Shown: in pieces, positions 25,586-38,244 of the stretch
Layout of the letters: every line of letters begins with the position of its first letter
Numbering within the stretch: position 1 is the first letter of the stretch
From: Rhizobium sp. TH2
Lineage (GTDB): Bacteria > Pseudomonadota > Alphaproteobacteria > Rhizobiales > Rhizobiaceae
Reading direction: 5' to 3'
DNA: 64,000 nt
Assembly (NCBI RefSeq): GCF_024707525.1
Contig: NZ_CP062231.1
Coordinates: 2,170,001-2,234,000 of the forward strand
The notes under the pieces: generated by a model
Seen by the model: the letters and a program-made list of their open reading frames with translations, nothing else
What the model was told of the DNA's origin: nothing
Databases searched by the model: none
Position numbers and translations under genes: made by a program

Positions 25586-27001
25586 GTGGTCAATCAATGG
25601 GGTCGGGATGGCAATTCTTCATCCTCCGGTTCTCAATCGTCGGGTGGCGCGGGCATTCTCATCGCCGCCGTGATCGCACTGCTGATCGGCGCTGGCGGCG
25701 GCTATGGTGCCGGCCGGTTCCTCAGTGGCGCTTCGGCGGGCGATCTGGCATCACGCGACCAGACGATCAGCGAACTCCGGCAGCAGGTTTTAAAGCTCCG
25801 GGAAAAGACCAGCGGTGACCAGACTTCGGATACCGTGTTGCGCTCGAAGGTCGAGGAACTCCAGGATCAGGTCGCGGCGCTGAACAAGGCCAATGATACA
25901 CTCAAGAGATTCAACGACGAGCAGTCGAGCCAAGTCAGCGCCGACGTCCAGGCGGAGATCGACGCGCTCAAGAAGACGATCGACGAGGCCGGCGACCTTC
26001 GAGGCCAGTTGACCCGTGCGCGCAGATCGCTGAAGGTCTCGGAACTGCAGCTCATCGAACTCGAGGGCACAGTCAAAAGCCAGCAGGACGAAATCAAGAA
26101 GCTGCGCAGCGACCTCGGCAAGGCGGCCAGCCAGGGCAATGACGGTAACAAGGCGCTGAGCGACCAGATCAAGACGCTGGAATCCGCACTCCACGGCGCC
26201 CGCCAGCAGGCTTCCACCGTGCCCGACCTCAAGAAGCGGATCGCTGAGATCGAGGACGACCTAGCACAGAAGGCCGCCGACGTGAGTGCCGCCCGCAAGA
26301 AGGCCGCCGATCTCGACAAGCAGGTCGCTGACCTTAAGACAAGGCTCGACAAGGCACGCGCCGATGCCGCAGCCAACAGCAGTGGCGCAGACGATCAGCT
26401 CAAGCGCCTCCAGGCCGAACGGGACAAGTTGCAGACCGCGCTCGACGATGCCAAGAAGCAGCTTGCCGCAGCTGGAGAAAGCTCAAGTGAAGCCGAAGGC
26501 CTGCGCAAGGATCTTGCGGCGGCCGAGGAACAGCTCGCCAGCAAGGATACCGAGATTTCGTCGCTGAAGGCACAGACGGAAGAGCTGAAAGACGCTGTTT
26601 CGGACGCCAAAGGCAAGGCGATGTCGATCGATTCGCAGCGGATACTGCTCGGGATGAACCTAAGCGCGATGCGCACCGAAAAGGAAAAGCTCGAAACCGA
26701 GAATGCCGGCTTGCGCGCCGCGATCGCCAAGTTGCAAGTGAAACCGGTTGAAGACAAGCCGGCGGATGATACCAACGGCAGTGACGAGAACGACACATCA
26801 GGCAAGCGGGATTCCGATGCGGTGCGCAATGCGCTCGCCGACATGCCCGGCTTCAGCCGCCTGACGCCGGACAAGCAGGGCGACCTTGCGGCACGACTGG
26901 AAAGCGGCGAATGCGTCGCCGATGCGCTCAAGGCCTCGCTCGGCCGCGTGCCTGCCATTGCGCTGAGAAACCTGATACGCGATCTTGGCAGCAGATGCTG
27001 A
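25586..27001 (+). CDS. Membrane-anchored coiled-coil protein
   Basis: A 471-residue protein starting at GTG 25586 (GAGGG eight bases upstream). A Ser/Gly-rich N terminus leads to one transmembrane helix (about 23-45, AGILIAAVIALLIGAGGGYGAGRFL), then about 330 residues of heptad-rich coiled coil (Ala/Leu/Lys/Glu/Asp). A linker follows, and a compact C-terminal segment with a cysteine pair (GECVADAL...RDLGSRC). The shape suggests a long periplasmic or cytoplasmic spacer for envelope organisation. It is followed after 19 bp by a TAXI-type binding protein, so the two may be cotranscribed. No family function is recognised. Confidence 0.8.
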   Translation: MVNQWGRDGNSSSSGSQSSGGAGILIAAVIALLIGAGGGYGAGRFLSGASAGDLASRDQTISELRQQVLKLREKTSGDQTSDTVLRSKVEELQDQVAALNKANDTLKRFNDEQSSQVSADVQAEIDALKKTIDEAGDLRGQLTRARRSLKVSELQLIELEGTVKSQQDEIKKLRSDLGKAASQGNDGNKALSDQIKTLESALHGARQQASTVPDLKKRIAEIEDDLAQKAADVSAARKKAADLDKQVADLKTRLDKARADAAANSSGADDQLKRLQAERDKLQTALDDAKKQLAAAGESSSEAEGLRKDLAAAEEQLASKDTEISSLKAQTEELKDAVSDAKGKAMSIDSQRILLGMNLSAMRTEKEKLETENAGLRAAIAKLQVKPVEDKPADDTNGSDENDTSGKRDSDAVRNALADMPGFSRLTPDKQGDLAARLESGECVADALKASLGRVPAIALRNLIRDLGSRC

Positions 27002-27020
27002 AATGGATTGGAGAGGACCG

Positions 27021-28061
27021 ATGCTGAAGAAACTGGGCCTGGCACTTTCGCTATTGATGATGTTCTGCCTGCCGGCGGGTTCCGCCGAACTGGAGAAGAA
27101 CATCATGACCGGCGGTGCCAAGGGCACCTACATCAAGATCGGCCGCGATATTGCCGGACTGGGCAAGGCGTGCGGACAGACGCTCAACGTGGTGGAGAGC
27201 GCCGGCTCGCTCGAAAACTTCATCGGCGTGCGCAACCGCAAGAACACCCAGTTCGGCATCGTCCAGAACGACGTGCTCGAATATCTCAAGACCTTTGAGG
27301 CCAACGATCCCGAGATCCAGACCGCAGTTCGCGGCGTGCGCATCATGTTCCCGCTCTATAATGAAGAAGTGCATGTGCTGGCCAAGACCGACATCAAGAG
27401 CATGGCCGATCTCTCCGGCCGCAAGGTCGCGATCGGCGTCAAGGATTCCGGCACCTATCTCACGGCAACGCTGATGCTTGATATCCTGCAGATCAAGGAT
27501 GTGCAGAAGGTCGAGGTCAATCCTGATAAGGCGCTGCCGCAACTGGAATCGGGTGACATCGACGCCTTTTTCTACGTCGCCGGTGCGCCCGCGTCGCTCT
27601 TCCAGAGTGATACCATCGATGGGACGAAATTCCATCTAGTGCCGATTACCGAGGCACCGCTGCTGGCGACCTATATTCCCGCGAAGATCGATGCCGGAAC
27701 CTATACCTTTCAAAAGGAGGCAGTGGATGTCGTCGCGGTCAAAGCCGTGATGATGACCTTCGACTACGACAAGAAGCGCAACGCCTATCAACGTGAATCC
27801 TGCAAGGCGGTAGCCGACTTCTCGAACTACATCATCAGCAACCTCGACAAGCTGCAGGCAACCGGCCACCCGAAGTGGCAGACAGTCGATCTGAGCGCCT
27901 TGCCGCCGGGCTGGAAGGTTGGTGTCTGCGTGAAGGAAGGCCTCGCGGCCAATTATAAGCCGACCTGCACGACACCAGCCGCAACGCCCACAAGCGATGA
28001 CGAAAGTGGCGAGAACGACGATTATCTGAAGCTGCTCAAGGAGCGGCTGAAGAAGCAGTAG
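27021..28061 (+). CDS. TAXI-family periplasmic solute-binding protein
   Basis: A 346-residue protein with a signal peptide (1-22, LPAGSAELEK) and the TRAP-transporter-associated extracytoplasmic immunogenic fold. Typical parts are the IMTGGAKGTYIKIGRDIAGL opening, VVESAGSLENF, FGIVQNDV, and the ligand-binding loop VGVKDSGTYLTA. No DctM/DctQ-type permease genes are adjacent, so it may be an orphan receptor or serve a remote permease. It ends in a charged coiled tail. GGAGAGG lies upstream of the ATG. It is grouped with the coiled-coil gene and the next small secreted-protein gene. Confidence 0.87.
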   Translation: MLKKLGLALSLLMMFCLPAGSAELEKNIMTGGAKGTYIKIGRDIAGLGKACGQTLNVVESAGSLENFIGVRNRKNTQFGIVQNDVLEYLKTFEANDPEIQTAVRGVRIMFPLYNEEVHVLAKTDIKSMADLSGRKVAIGVKDSGTYLTATLMLDILQIKDVQKVEVNPDKALPQLESGDIDAFFYVAGAPASLFQSDTIDGTKFHLVPITEAPLLATYIPAKIDAGTYTFQKEAVDVVAVKAVMMTFDYDKKRNAYQRESCKAVADFSNYIISNLDKLQATGHPKWQTVDLSALPPGWKVGVCVKEGLAANYKPTCTTPAATPTSDDESGENDDYLKLLKERLKKQ

Positions 28062-28072
28062 GCGAGGCGATC

Positions 28073-28555
28073 ATGCGCTCTGGATTTCTTGTCGCACTCG
28101 TTAGCGCCGTGATGGCTGTTGCGCCCCTTCAGGCAATCGCGGGCGACTGGAGCCGTTACGACAACGTGCGCTTTGCCTATGCGATCGACATACCGCCGGA
28201 CTTTTCCGAAGTGGCGGAGGCCGAAAACAGTGACGGCGGCGTCTCTGCAAGTGCGGATGGCAAGGCGGAACTGCGTGTCTGGGGCGGATATCTCGTCGAT
28301 AGCGATTTCAAGTCCGAGATAGCGGGACGCGTCCAGTCGGACACATCTGAAGGCTGGGCGATTTCCTACGATCGTCGGACGGGCACCAATGCCAGCTGGT
28401 CTGGCAGCAAAAGCGGCCGTGTTTTCTATGCTCGTTCAATGAAGGGTTGTGATGACGCGGCAATCTACTTCCGGCTCGAATATGATCGAGCTGACCTTGA
28501 CGCGTATCACGGCATCGTCGGAAGACTGGTCAAATCCTTGCACGCGACGTGCTGA
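28073..28555 (+). CDS. Small secreted protein of unknown function (160 aa)
   Basis: Signal peptide 1-23 (VAPLQAIAGDW). The mature domain begins WSRYDNVRFAYAIDIPPDFSEV, which is characteristic of periplasmic 'serine protease-like/PsbP-like' beta proteins annotated as hypothetical in rhizobia. It has two cysteines (KGCDD and the terminal TC). It follows the TAXI gene by 11 bp, suggesting one transcript, and overlaps the GNAT gene by 7 bp. Confidence 0.75.
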   Translation: MRSGFLVALVSAVMAVAPLQAIAGDWSRYDNVRFAYAIDIPPDFSEVAEAENSDGGVSASADGKAELRVWGGYLVDSDFKSEIAGRVQSDTSEGWAISYDRRTGTNASWSGSKSGRVFYARSMKGCDDAAIYFRLEYDRADLDAYHGIVGRLVKSLHATC

Positions 28556-29103
28556 ATGAGCGCGATCGGACAGGAAGAAGGATAATAAAGGCATTGCAGG
28601 CACCCCTGATCCAAACCGAACGATTGCTGCTCCGGCCTTATCGGCTGGAGGATTATCCGCATCTTTTGGCGCTCTATGATACCGACCGAGCCGCCTTCAT
28701 TGGCGGCAGGCTGTCGCCACGGCAGGTGTGGGATGCGTTCATGAACTGCATCGGGCAATGGACGATATTCGGCTTTGGAGGCTGGGCGGTCGAGGAGACA
28801 GCCTCCGGTTCAATCGTCGGCGAGGTCGCTGTCACCCATCCTGTCGACTTTCCGGAGATCGAGCTCGGCTGGCTGCTGTTCGACGGTTTCGAGGGCAGGG
28901 GATATGCCTACGAGGCTGCTGTAGCCGCGAGACATTGGGCTTTCTCCGAAGCCGGGTTATCGACGCTGGTGTCCTATGTCGATCCCGACAATATCCGCTC
29001 GGCCCGCCTGGCGGAGCGGCTTGGCGCGACAGTCGATCCGGATGCGCTGACGCCAAATGGCGATGCTTGCCTCGTCTACCGGCACAACTGCGGCTGGTCC
29101 TAA
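28549..29103 (+). CDS. GNAT-family N-acetyltransferase (RimJ/RimL-like)
   Basis: A 184-residue protein of the acetyltransf_3 type: TERLLLRPYRLEDYPHLLAL, IVGEVAVTHP, IELGWLLFDGFEGRGYAYEA (the acetyl-CoA loop is the modified R-G-x-G-Y/A pattern) and NIRSARLAERLGA. Such proteins acetylate ribosomal-protein N termini, small amines or antibiotics. The GTG start at 28549 overlaps the preceding stop; a TTG near 28592 is possible. It converges on the sigma-factor gene with a 4-bp overlap. Confidence 0.87.
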   Translation: MLNERDRTGRRIIKALQAPLIQTERLLLRPYRLEDYPHLLALYDTDRAAFIGGRLSPRQVWDAFMNCIGQWTIFGFGGWAVEETASGSIVGEVAVTHPVDFPEIELGWLLFDGFEGRGYAYEAAVAARHWAFSEAGLSTLVSYVDPDNIRSARLAERLGATVDPDALTPNGDACLVYRHNCGWS

Positions 29104-30320
29104 ATCCCGAGCGCTTCCAGCCGGCGCTCGACAAAGCGCTTTTCGGCCGGTGAATGGGTGAGCGCCAGGGCGTCGAGATAGGCCGATCTTGCCTCCGCTC
29201 GCCTGTCGAGGCGACGCAGGAAATCTGCGCGCGTGAGATGGGCATAGCGGTAGGCCACGAGATCGCTACGCGCCATCAGCGCATCGGCCAGTGCCAGCCC
29301 GGTATCCGGCCCGTCGCGCATCCCAATCGCAATGGCGCGGTTCAGTTCGCTTATCGGGCCGGGATCGGCAATCTCCAGGAGATCGTACCAGCGGACAATC
29401 GCGTTCCAATCGGTCGAACGGCCGTCGATCGTGGCGCCATGCTCGGCGGCGATGGCACCCTGTAGGGTGTAGGTCGAAAAGGGCGGGTGCCGGATTGCAG
29501 ATTGAACCAGTCCGCTGCCTTCCGCGATCTCGCCCGCGTTCCACAGCGAACGGTCCTGCTCGTCGAGCGGTGTCAGATTGCCTTCAACATCCAGGCGTCC
29601 CGCCCGGCGCGCGTGCTGGAGGAGCATCAGGCCGAGCAGCCCATCGATATCGGGATTTGACAAATGCTCAGCGAGCAGTCGCGCCAGCCTGATCGCTTCC
29701 TCGCAGAGTTCGGCGCGCAGGATGTCCTTGCCGCCCCCAGCGGCGTAGCCTTCGGAGAAGACGAGGTAGATGACTCGTAATACCGTATCGAGGCGCGCAT
29801 CCATCTCTGATTTTGCAGGCACTTCATAGGGCAGGGACAGAGCCTTGATGCGGCCCTTGGCGCGGACGATGCGCTGTGCAATCGTCGGCGCCCTGGTCAT
29901 GAATGCCGCCGCAATCGCTTCTGTCGTCAAGCCACAGACCTCGTGCAAGCAGAGCGCCGTCTGCTGATCCGGCGGCAGGGCGGGATGGCAGCAGGTGAAG
30001 ATCAGCCGCAGTATGTCGTCCTGCACGAGATCAGGATCGGGCGGGCCTTCGTCATCCTCTTCCATCATCCGCGTGATCTCCGGCTCGAGTTCACGGAAGC
30101 GTGCGCGCCTGCGAAGCATGTCGATGGTCCTGAAACGGCCGGCGGAAACCAGCCATGATCGCGGATTGGCGGGCACGCCTTCCCGAGGCCATTGCGCAGC
30201 GGCCGCTAGAAACGCCATCTGCACCGCCTCCTCGGCAAGCTCGAAGCTGCCGAGAAGGCGAATGAGCGTCGCGCGCACCTGGGCCGCTTCGTTGCGGTAG
30301 ATTTGCTCGATCGCGTGCAT
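29100..30320 (-). CDS. ECF42-type RNA polymerase sigma factor with C-terminal TPR-like extension
   Basis: A 406-residue sigma factor. Region 2 is at about 1-80 (IEQIYRNEAAQVRATLIRLL, then NPRSWLVSAGRFRTIDMLRR). Region 4 is at about 110-165 (LPPDQQTALCLHEVCGLTTEAIAAAF, then APTIAQRIVRAK). A 230-residue helical extension with TPR-like repeats follows. This architecture, next to DGPF-domain genes, defines the ECF42 group, in which the C-terminal extension rather than an anti-sigma factor is thought to control activity. The gene starts 3 bp after the second DGPF gene and is the last of a three-gene operon. A matching promoter lies at 31088-31114. Confidence 0.92.
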   Translation of the reverse strand: MHAIEQIYRNEAAQVRATLIRLLGSFELAEEAVQMAFLAAAAQWPREGVPANPRSWLVSAGRFRTIDMLRRRARFRELEPEITRMMEEDDEGPPDPDLVQDDILRLIFTCCHPALPPDQQTALCLHEVCGLTTEAIAAAFMTRAPTIAQRIVRAKGRIKALSLPYEVPAKSEMDARLDTVLRVIYLVFSEGYAAGGGKDILRAELCEEAIRLARLLAEHLSNPDIDGLLGLMLLQHARRAGRLDVEGNLTPLDEQDRSLWNAGEIAEGSGLVQSAIRHPPFSTYTLQGAIAAEHGATIDGRSTDWNAIVRWYDLLEIADPGPISELNRAIAIGMRDGPDTGLALADALMARSDLVAYRYAHLTRADFLRRLDRRAEARSAYLDALALTHSPAEKRFVERRLEALGI

Positions 30321-30323
30321 CGC

Positions 30324-30683
30324 TCAGGCGTGAACCGGCACGGGGTAGATCGGACGCAGCTCGATCTGGCCGTACTTCGCCAGCGGAATGCCGGCGGCGA
30401 TGCCGATCGCCTCGTTCATGTCGCGCGCCTCGACCAGCACGAAGCCGGCCATCTGCTCCTTGGCCTCCGAGAACGGTCCGTCGCTCATCGACATTTCCCC
30501 ATTGCGGACCTTGACGACGAGGCCGCTTTCCGGTGGCTCCAACCCGTGCCCGGTGAGCAACTGGCCGCGCTCCATCAATTCGGCATCATAGGCGAGATTG
30601 CTTTTTTCGAGTTCGACGATCTCATCCTTCGACATGCGCGGGAAGAGGTCGTAATCGATATGGACAATGCAAAGGTACTTCAT
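30324..30683 (-). CDS. DGPF-domain (YCII-related) protein
   Basis: A 119-residue protein of the YCII/DGPF fold: MKYLCIVHIDYDLF, the name-giving SMSDGPFSEAKEQMAGFVLVEA, and IPLAKYGQIELRPI. These proteins accompany ECF sigma factors and are thought to be ligand-sensing or enzymatic partners of unknown chemistry. The ATG at 30683 has AAGAGG upstream. It lies between a paralogue (14 bp) and the sigma gene (3 bp). Confidence 0.92.
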   Translation of the reverse strand: MKYLCIVHIDYDLFPRMSKDEIVELEKSNLAYDAELMERGQLLTGHGLEPPESGLVVKVRNGEMSMSDGPFSEAKEQMAGFVLVEARDMNEAIGIAAGIPLAKYGQIELRPIYPVPVHA

Positions 30684-30697
30684 GGCGCCTCTTCCCA

Positions 30698-31060
30698 TCA
30701 CTTACCGGGATCCGGGATTTCGTAGACGGGACGGACTTCGATCGTACCGTATTTGGCAAGCGGAATGCCGGCGGCGACCTTCACTGCTTCCTCCATGTCA
30801 CGGGCGTTGATGAGGATAAAGCCGCCCATCTGCTCCTTGGCCTCGGCATAGGGGCCGTCGGTGACCGACATCTGGCCATTGCGCACCTTCACGAGCGAGG
30901 CGGAGGACGGCGATTGCAAAGCCTCGGCGTGAATATAGTGGCCATTGGCCATCAAAGCCTCGTCATAGCCGAGCGAATTGCGATCGAGATCGCGCTTCTC
31001 GTCAGGGTTCATCTTGTCGAGAATGGAACCGTCAAAATGTACGACACAAAGGTATTTCAT
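30698..31060 (-). CDS. DGPF-domain (YCII-related) protein, paralogue
   Basis: A 120-residue paralogue of the next gene with the same opening (MKYLCVVHFDGSIL) and end (IPLAKYGTIEVRPVYEIP). The signature reads DGPY instead of DGPF. GGAGA precedes the ATG at 31060. It is first in the operon, about 28 bp from the -10 element of the predicted ECF promoter. The two DGPF proteins could form a heterodimer; that is an inference. Confidence 0.9.
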   Translation of the reverse strand: MKYLCVVHFDGSILDKMNPDEKRDLDRNSLGYDEALMANGHYIHAEALQSPSSASLVKVRNGQMSVTDGPYAEAKEQMGGFILINARDMEEAVKVAAGIPLAKYGTIEVRPVYEIPDPGK

Positions 31061-31087
31061 GATCTGTCTCCAGGTTGGACATCCATA

Positions 31088-31114
31088 GTCGCACCGGCTC
31101 GACACAATTCGACA
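31088..31114 (-). promoter_or_regulatory. Predicted ECF42-dependent promoter of the DGPF-sigma operon
   Basis: TGTCGA (31114-31109), a 17-nt spacer, then CGAC (31091-31088), about 28 bp before the first DGPF start codon. As I recall it, the ECF42 target has TGTCGA at -35 and CGA/TC at -10. The element would make the operon autoregulated. Confidence 0.7.
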
Positions 31115-31139
31115 CGACGGATCAAAAAAATCCAGCCGG

Positions 31140-31173
31140 AAAAACAAAACCGGCGGGAGAGGGCTCCCGCCGG
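31140..31173 (-). terminator. Rho-independent terminator of glnA
   Basis: A perfect 10-bp GC stem (CCGGCGGGAG / CTCCCGCCGG) with a 4-nt loop at 31150-31173. On the minus strand it is followed by GTTTTGTTTTT. It lies 27 bp past the glnA stop and separates glnBA from the ECF42 operon promoter. Confidence 0.9.
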
Positions 31174-31200
31174 CTGCTTATCGCATGATCCGTTCGCTGA

Positions 31201-32610
31201 TCAGACGGAATAGTACATGTCGAACTCGACCGGATGCGGCGTCATTTCGAAACGCATCACCTCGGCCATCTTGAGCTCAATGTAGCTGTCGATCTGGTCG
31301 TCGTCGAAGACGCCGCCGGCGGTCAGGAACTTGCGGTCCTTGTCGAGGCTTTCGAGCGCTTCGCGCAGCGAGCCGCACACCGTCGGAATCTTCTTCAGTT
31401 CCTTCGGCGGCAGGTCGTAGAGATCCTTGTCCATGGCCTTGCCCGGATGGATTTTGTTCTTGATGCCATCGATGCCGGCCATGAGCATGGCGGCAAAGCC
31501 GAGATAGGGGTTCTGGGCCGGATCGGGGAAGCGGACTTCGACGCGCTTGGCCTTCGGCGAGGAGCCGAACGGGATGCGGCACGAAGCCGAGCGATTGCGG
31601 GCCGAATAGGCGAGCAGGACCGGCGCTTCATAGCCCGGCACCAGGCGCTTGTAGGAATTGGTGCTGGGATTGGTGAACGCGTTGATCGCCTTGGCATGCT
31701 TGATGACGCCGCCGATATAATAGAGGCAGGTCTCGGAAAGGCCGGCATATTCGTCGCCGGCAAAGGTGGGCTTGCCGTCCTTCCAGATCGACTGGTGCAC
31801 ATGCATGCCCGAACCATTGTCGCCGAAGACGGGCTTGGGCATGAAGGTCGCGGTCTTGCCATAGGCATTGGCGACCTGGTGGACCACATACTTGTAGATC
31901 TGCATCTGGTCGGCACTCTTCACCAGCGTCGCGAACTTGACACCCAGTTCATGCTGGGCGGCCGCCACTTCGTGATGCTGCTTTTCGACGACCACGCCCA
32001 TTTCGGCCATGACTGTCAGCATTTCGGAACGCATGTCCTGCAGGCTGTCGATCGGCGGAACCGGGAAATAGCCGCCCTTGACGCGCGGGCGGTGGCCGAG
32101 ATTGCCTGAATCGTAATCCGTGTCGTCATTCTCCGGCAGTTCCGAGGAGTCGAGCTTGAAGCCGGTATTGTAGGGTGTGGCCTTGTATTTGACGTCGTCG
32201 AAGACGAAGAATTCGGGCTCGGGGCCGACGAAGACCGTGTCGCCGATGCCGGATGCCTTCAAATAGGCTTCCGCCTTCTTGGCCGTGCCGCGGGGGTCGC
32301 GATTATAGGCCTCGCCGGAAATCGGATCGAGAATATCGCAGAGCACGACCATGGTCGACTGGGCGAAGAACGGGTCCATATGCGCTGTCGTCGGGTCGGG
32401 CATCAACACCATGTCGGATTCGTTGATGGCCTTCCAGCCGCCGATGGACGAGCCGTCGAACATCACGCCATCGGCGAACATGTCCTCATCGACGGCCACT
32501 ACATCCATGGTGACGTGCTGCAGCTTGCCCTTGGGGTCGGTGAAGCGGAGGTCGACGAATTTCACGTCGTTGTCCTTGATCTGCTTCAGAATATCTTTCG
32601 CGGTCGTCAT
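31201..32610 (-). CDS. glnA: Glutamine synthetase, type I
   Basis: ATP-dependent synthesis of glutamine from glutamate and ammonia. The 469-residue dodecamer-forming GSI has the signature [18 protein letters not shown], the ATP-binding [21 protein letters not shown] and the glutamate-site NRSASCRIP. The adenylylation site tyrosine is in DLYDLPPKE, so activity should be controlled by GlnE. It lies 61 bp downstream of glnB and is cotranscribed. A strong terminator follows. Confidence 0.98.
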   Translation of the reverse strand: MTTAKDILKQIKDNDVKFVDLRFTDPKGKLQHVTMDVVAVDEDMFADGVMFDGSSIGGWKAINESDMVLMPDPTTAHMDPFFAQSTMVVLCDILDPISGEAYNRDPRGTAKKAEAYLKASGIGDTVFVGPEPEFFVFDDVKYKATPYNTGFKLDSSELPENDDTDYDSGNLGHRPRVKGGYFPVPPIDSLQDMRSEMLTVMAEMGVVVEKQHHEVAAAQHELGVKFATLVKSADQMQIYKYVVHQVANAYGKTATFMPKPVFGDNGSGMHVHQSIWKDGKPTFAGDEYAGLSETCLYYIGGVIKHAKAINAFTNPSTNSYKRLVPGYEAPVLLAYSARNRSASCRIPFGSSPKAKRVEVRFPDPAQNPYLGFAAMLMAGIDGIKNKIHPGKAMDKDLYDLPPKELKKIPTVCGSLREALESLDKDRKFLTAGGVFDDDQIDSYIELKMAEVMRFEMTPHPVEFDMYYSV

Positions 32611-32671
32611 GTAGCTCTTCCCTATTGATATGACGATGGTCCGCCCAAACGCGGATTATGCGTGTGGGCGA

Positions 32672-33118
<447 letters not shown>

Positions 33119-33391
33119 CTACCGAATGGGCGTGATCTTGCGCGTTTCTGAGCAAAAAACCAGACGAAAATCACGCCAAACAGGAGAAATTTCGCCGCAA
33201 ATCGAGAAATTCGTCTCGGTTATGAAATGTAGCAGGATTCGCCAACCGTCGATCAGTGCAAACTTTGTGCATTTGCTTATTTTTCAACCATTTGCATTTT
33301 TTGAAAGGTCGGGGCAGACTCCCGATACCGGGGAGATCAAGCGTGAGATTCCCCATCGTCTGCTGAAAATATATGCAAACGGGACCGCATA

Positions 33392-34840
33392 ATGCTGATC
33401 GAGCCTGAAAGCGTCCGAGAGATCGACGCTGCCTGCATTCAATCTGGAATACCGGGTTTCCGGCTGATGACGGCGGCGGGGCTTGCGGTGGCTGCTTCTG
33501 CCTTGCGGCATTTTCCCGGCGCGAGGCGCTTCGCGGTGCTGGCCGGGCCGGGCAACAATGGTGGCGACGCCTATATCGCGGCGGGCGCGCTGAGAAACGC
33601 TGGCGCGGAGATCGAGGTCTTTCAGTTGCCGTCTCGTCGGCCATCGACGGACGACGCGGCACGAGCACTGGCAGAATGCGGTGTCGTCGCGCAATCCATG
33701 AACGCATTCGAATCGACGGAAGGAGACATCGTCATCGACGGCGTCTTTGGCGCCGGTCTTTCACGCGACGTTCCGTCTGAACTGGCGACACTAATCGCGA
33801 AGATCAAGCTACTGCGGATACCAGTTCTCGCAGTCGACCTTCCCAGCGGGATCGATGGTCGAACGGGGCAAGTGCTCGGTGCGGCGTTCAAAGCCGATGT
33901 CACCGTCACCTTCATGGCATTGAAGCCCGGCATGCTGCTGCTTCCGGGCCGCGAGCATTGCGGGCAGGTCGAGATTGCCGAAATCGGCGTGCCAAAGCGG
34001 CTGATCGAAGCGCATCGATCGACGGTGCATGTCAACGGCCCTGAAATTTGGCATGCATATCCGCATCCGCGTGATGCCAGTGCGCACAAATATTCACGGG
34101 GTGCGCTCGCAGTGTTCTCCGGCGGTGCTTCCCATACCGGAGCGGCAAGGTTGACGGCGAACGCTGGCTTGAAGGCCGGAGCAGGGTTGGTGACGATCGC
34201 CAGTCCGGCCGAGGCGATGGAGGTCAATGCCACGCATCTTACGGCCGTGATGCTGCGGCAGATCGACCATATTGACGACCTGAATGGCTGGCTCGAGGAC
34301 AAGCGGCTGTCCACCTTCGTGCTCGGGCCGGGATTTGGCGTCGGAGCAAAGGCGCGCGACTTTGTGCTCGCGCTGAAGGACCGCAAACTGGTGCTCGACG
34401 CTGATGGCATAACCAGTTTCAGGGACGACCCAAGCATCCTGTTCAATGCCTTTGCGACCGGCGAACCTCATTTGATCCTGACGCCGCATGAAGGCGAGTT
34501 CAGCCGGCTGTTTGCCGATATCGCCGGCGACGCCAGGCTCTCCAAAGTTGACAAGGCCATCGCCGCCGCGAGGCGTGCAAACGCGGCCGTCATCTACAAG
34601 GGATCCGATACGGTCATCGCCAGCGCCGACGGTCGCGCCGCGATCAACACCAATGCGCCACCCTCGCTCGCCACGGCTGGCTCAGGTGACGTGCTGGCCG
34701 GCATCTGCGGCGCGCTATTGGCGCAGGGCTATCCGGCCTACGAGGCCGCCTGCGCCGCCGTCTGGCATCACGGCGATGCGGCGAACCGGGCGGGGGCAGG
34801 CTTGACGGCTGAGACGCTGGTTGAGCGGGTCAGACGTTGA
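33392..34840 (+). CDS. nnrD: Bifunctional NAD(P)HX epimerase / ADP-dependent dehydratase
   Basis: Repairs hydrated NAD(P)H. The N-terminal YjeF_N epimerase domain (about 1-210) shows FAVLAGPGNNGGDAYIAAGAL and IVIDGVFGAGLSRDV. The C-terminal YjeF_C dehydratase domain (about 225-480) shows FVLGPGFGVG, LVLDADGITSF, LTPHEGEFSRLF and PSLATAGSGDVLAGICGALLAQG. The 482-residue fused form is normal for proteobacteria (YjeF/Nnr). It is divergent from glnB, a neighbourhood seen in rhizobia, and overlaps the next minus-strand gene by 11 bp at their ends. Confidence 0.95.
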   Translation: MLIEPESVREIDAACIQSGIPGFRLMTAAGLAVAASALRHFPGARRFAVLAGPGNNGGDAYIAAGALRNAGAEIEVFQLPSRRPSTDDAARALAECGVVAQSMNAFESTEGDIVIDGVFGAGLSRDVPSELATLIAKIKLLRIPVLAVDLPSGIDGRTGQVLGAAFKADVTVTFMALKPGMLLLPGREHCGQVEIAEIGVPKRLIEAHRSTVHVNGPEIWHAYPHPRDASAHKYSRGALAVFSGGASHTGAARLTANAGLKAGAGLVTIASPAEAMEVNATHLTAVMLRQIDHIDDLNGWLEDKRLSTFVLGPGFGVGAKARDFVLALKDRKLVLDADGITSFRDDPSILFNAFATGEPHLILTPHEGEFSRLFADIAGDARLSKVDKAIAAARRANAAVIYKGSDTVIASADGRAAINTNAPPSLATAGSGDVLAGICGALLAQGYPAYEAACAAVWHHGDAANRAGAGLTAETLVERVRR

Positions 34841-35138
34841 TGGATACCGATGACGCCCGCCGGTGATATTCGGCGATACAGCGATCGAGATCCGCCCGCG
34901 CCTGCTCCGCTGCCTCGATGGACAGCTCGATGTAGTTTGTGACGGCCCCTTCGGGGCCAGCATAGCGATCCGGACGGAGCTTCATCCCGATCAACATTCC
35001 CTTGCCGTCACCTGTCTGCTTGATTCGCCACTGAAAAAAGGAGCCGGAGGCCTGGCCCTTCAACGGCGCGGTCTCGAAAACAACATCTCCCAACGCAGAA
35101 TTCAGAAACGGCAACTTCGAGAGAAATCGCTTGATCAC
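34830..35138 (-). CDS. Conserved hypothetical protein (102 aa)
   Basis: A soluble 102-residue protein without signal or membrane helices: MIKRFLSKLPFLNSALGDVV, a beta-rich central part (GSFFQWRIKQTGDGKGMLIGMKLRP) and an amphipathic helix (ELSIEAAEQARADLDRCIAEY). I recognise no domain. It is downstream of uvrA on no shared transcript (uvrA ends 17 bp further right, same strand), so it could be read through from uvrA. Its 3' end overlaps nnrD. Confidence 0.65.
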   Translation of the reverse strand: MIKRFLSKLPFLNSALGDVVFETAPLKGQASGSFFQWRIKQTGDGKGMLIGMKLRPDRYAGPEGAVTNYIELSIEAAEQARADLDRCIAEYHRRASSVSINV

Positions 35139-35155
35139 TGGATCGCCCTCCGACC

Positions 35156-38080
<2,925 letters not shown>

Positions 38081-38244
38081 TGAAGGCTTTCGATAAGATT
38101 TGTCACCGGTCGGCGACTTGCGCGGAGCCCGGAATTGCTGCTTCTAACTATCCCAAACGCTGCTCGCTTGGCAAACGTTCGCCGCCAAAAAATGTCAGCA
38201 TCCTGCTGTCCGAATCCATTTGACAAGTCCTAGCGCAAATACTA

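Noticed and set aside
33257..33271. TGCA-N7-TGCA upstream of glnB as an NtrC site
   Set aside because: The known NtrC palindrome has nine bases between the TGCA arms; this one has seven and lacks the CC/GG inner bases.
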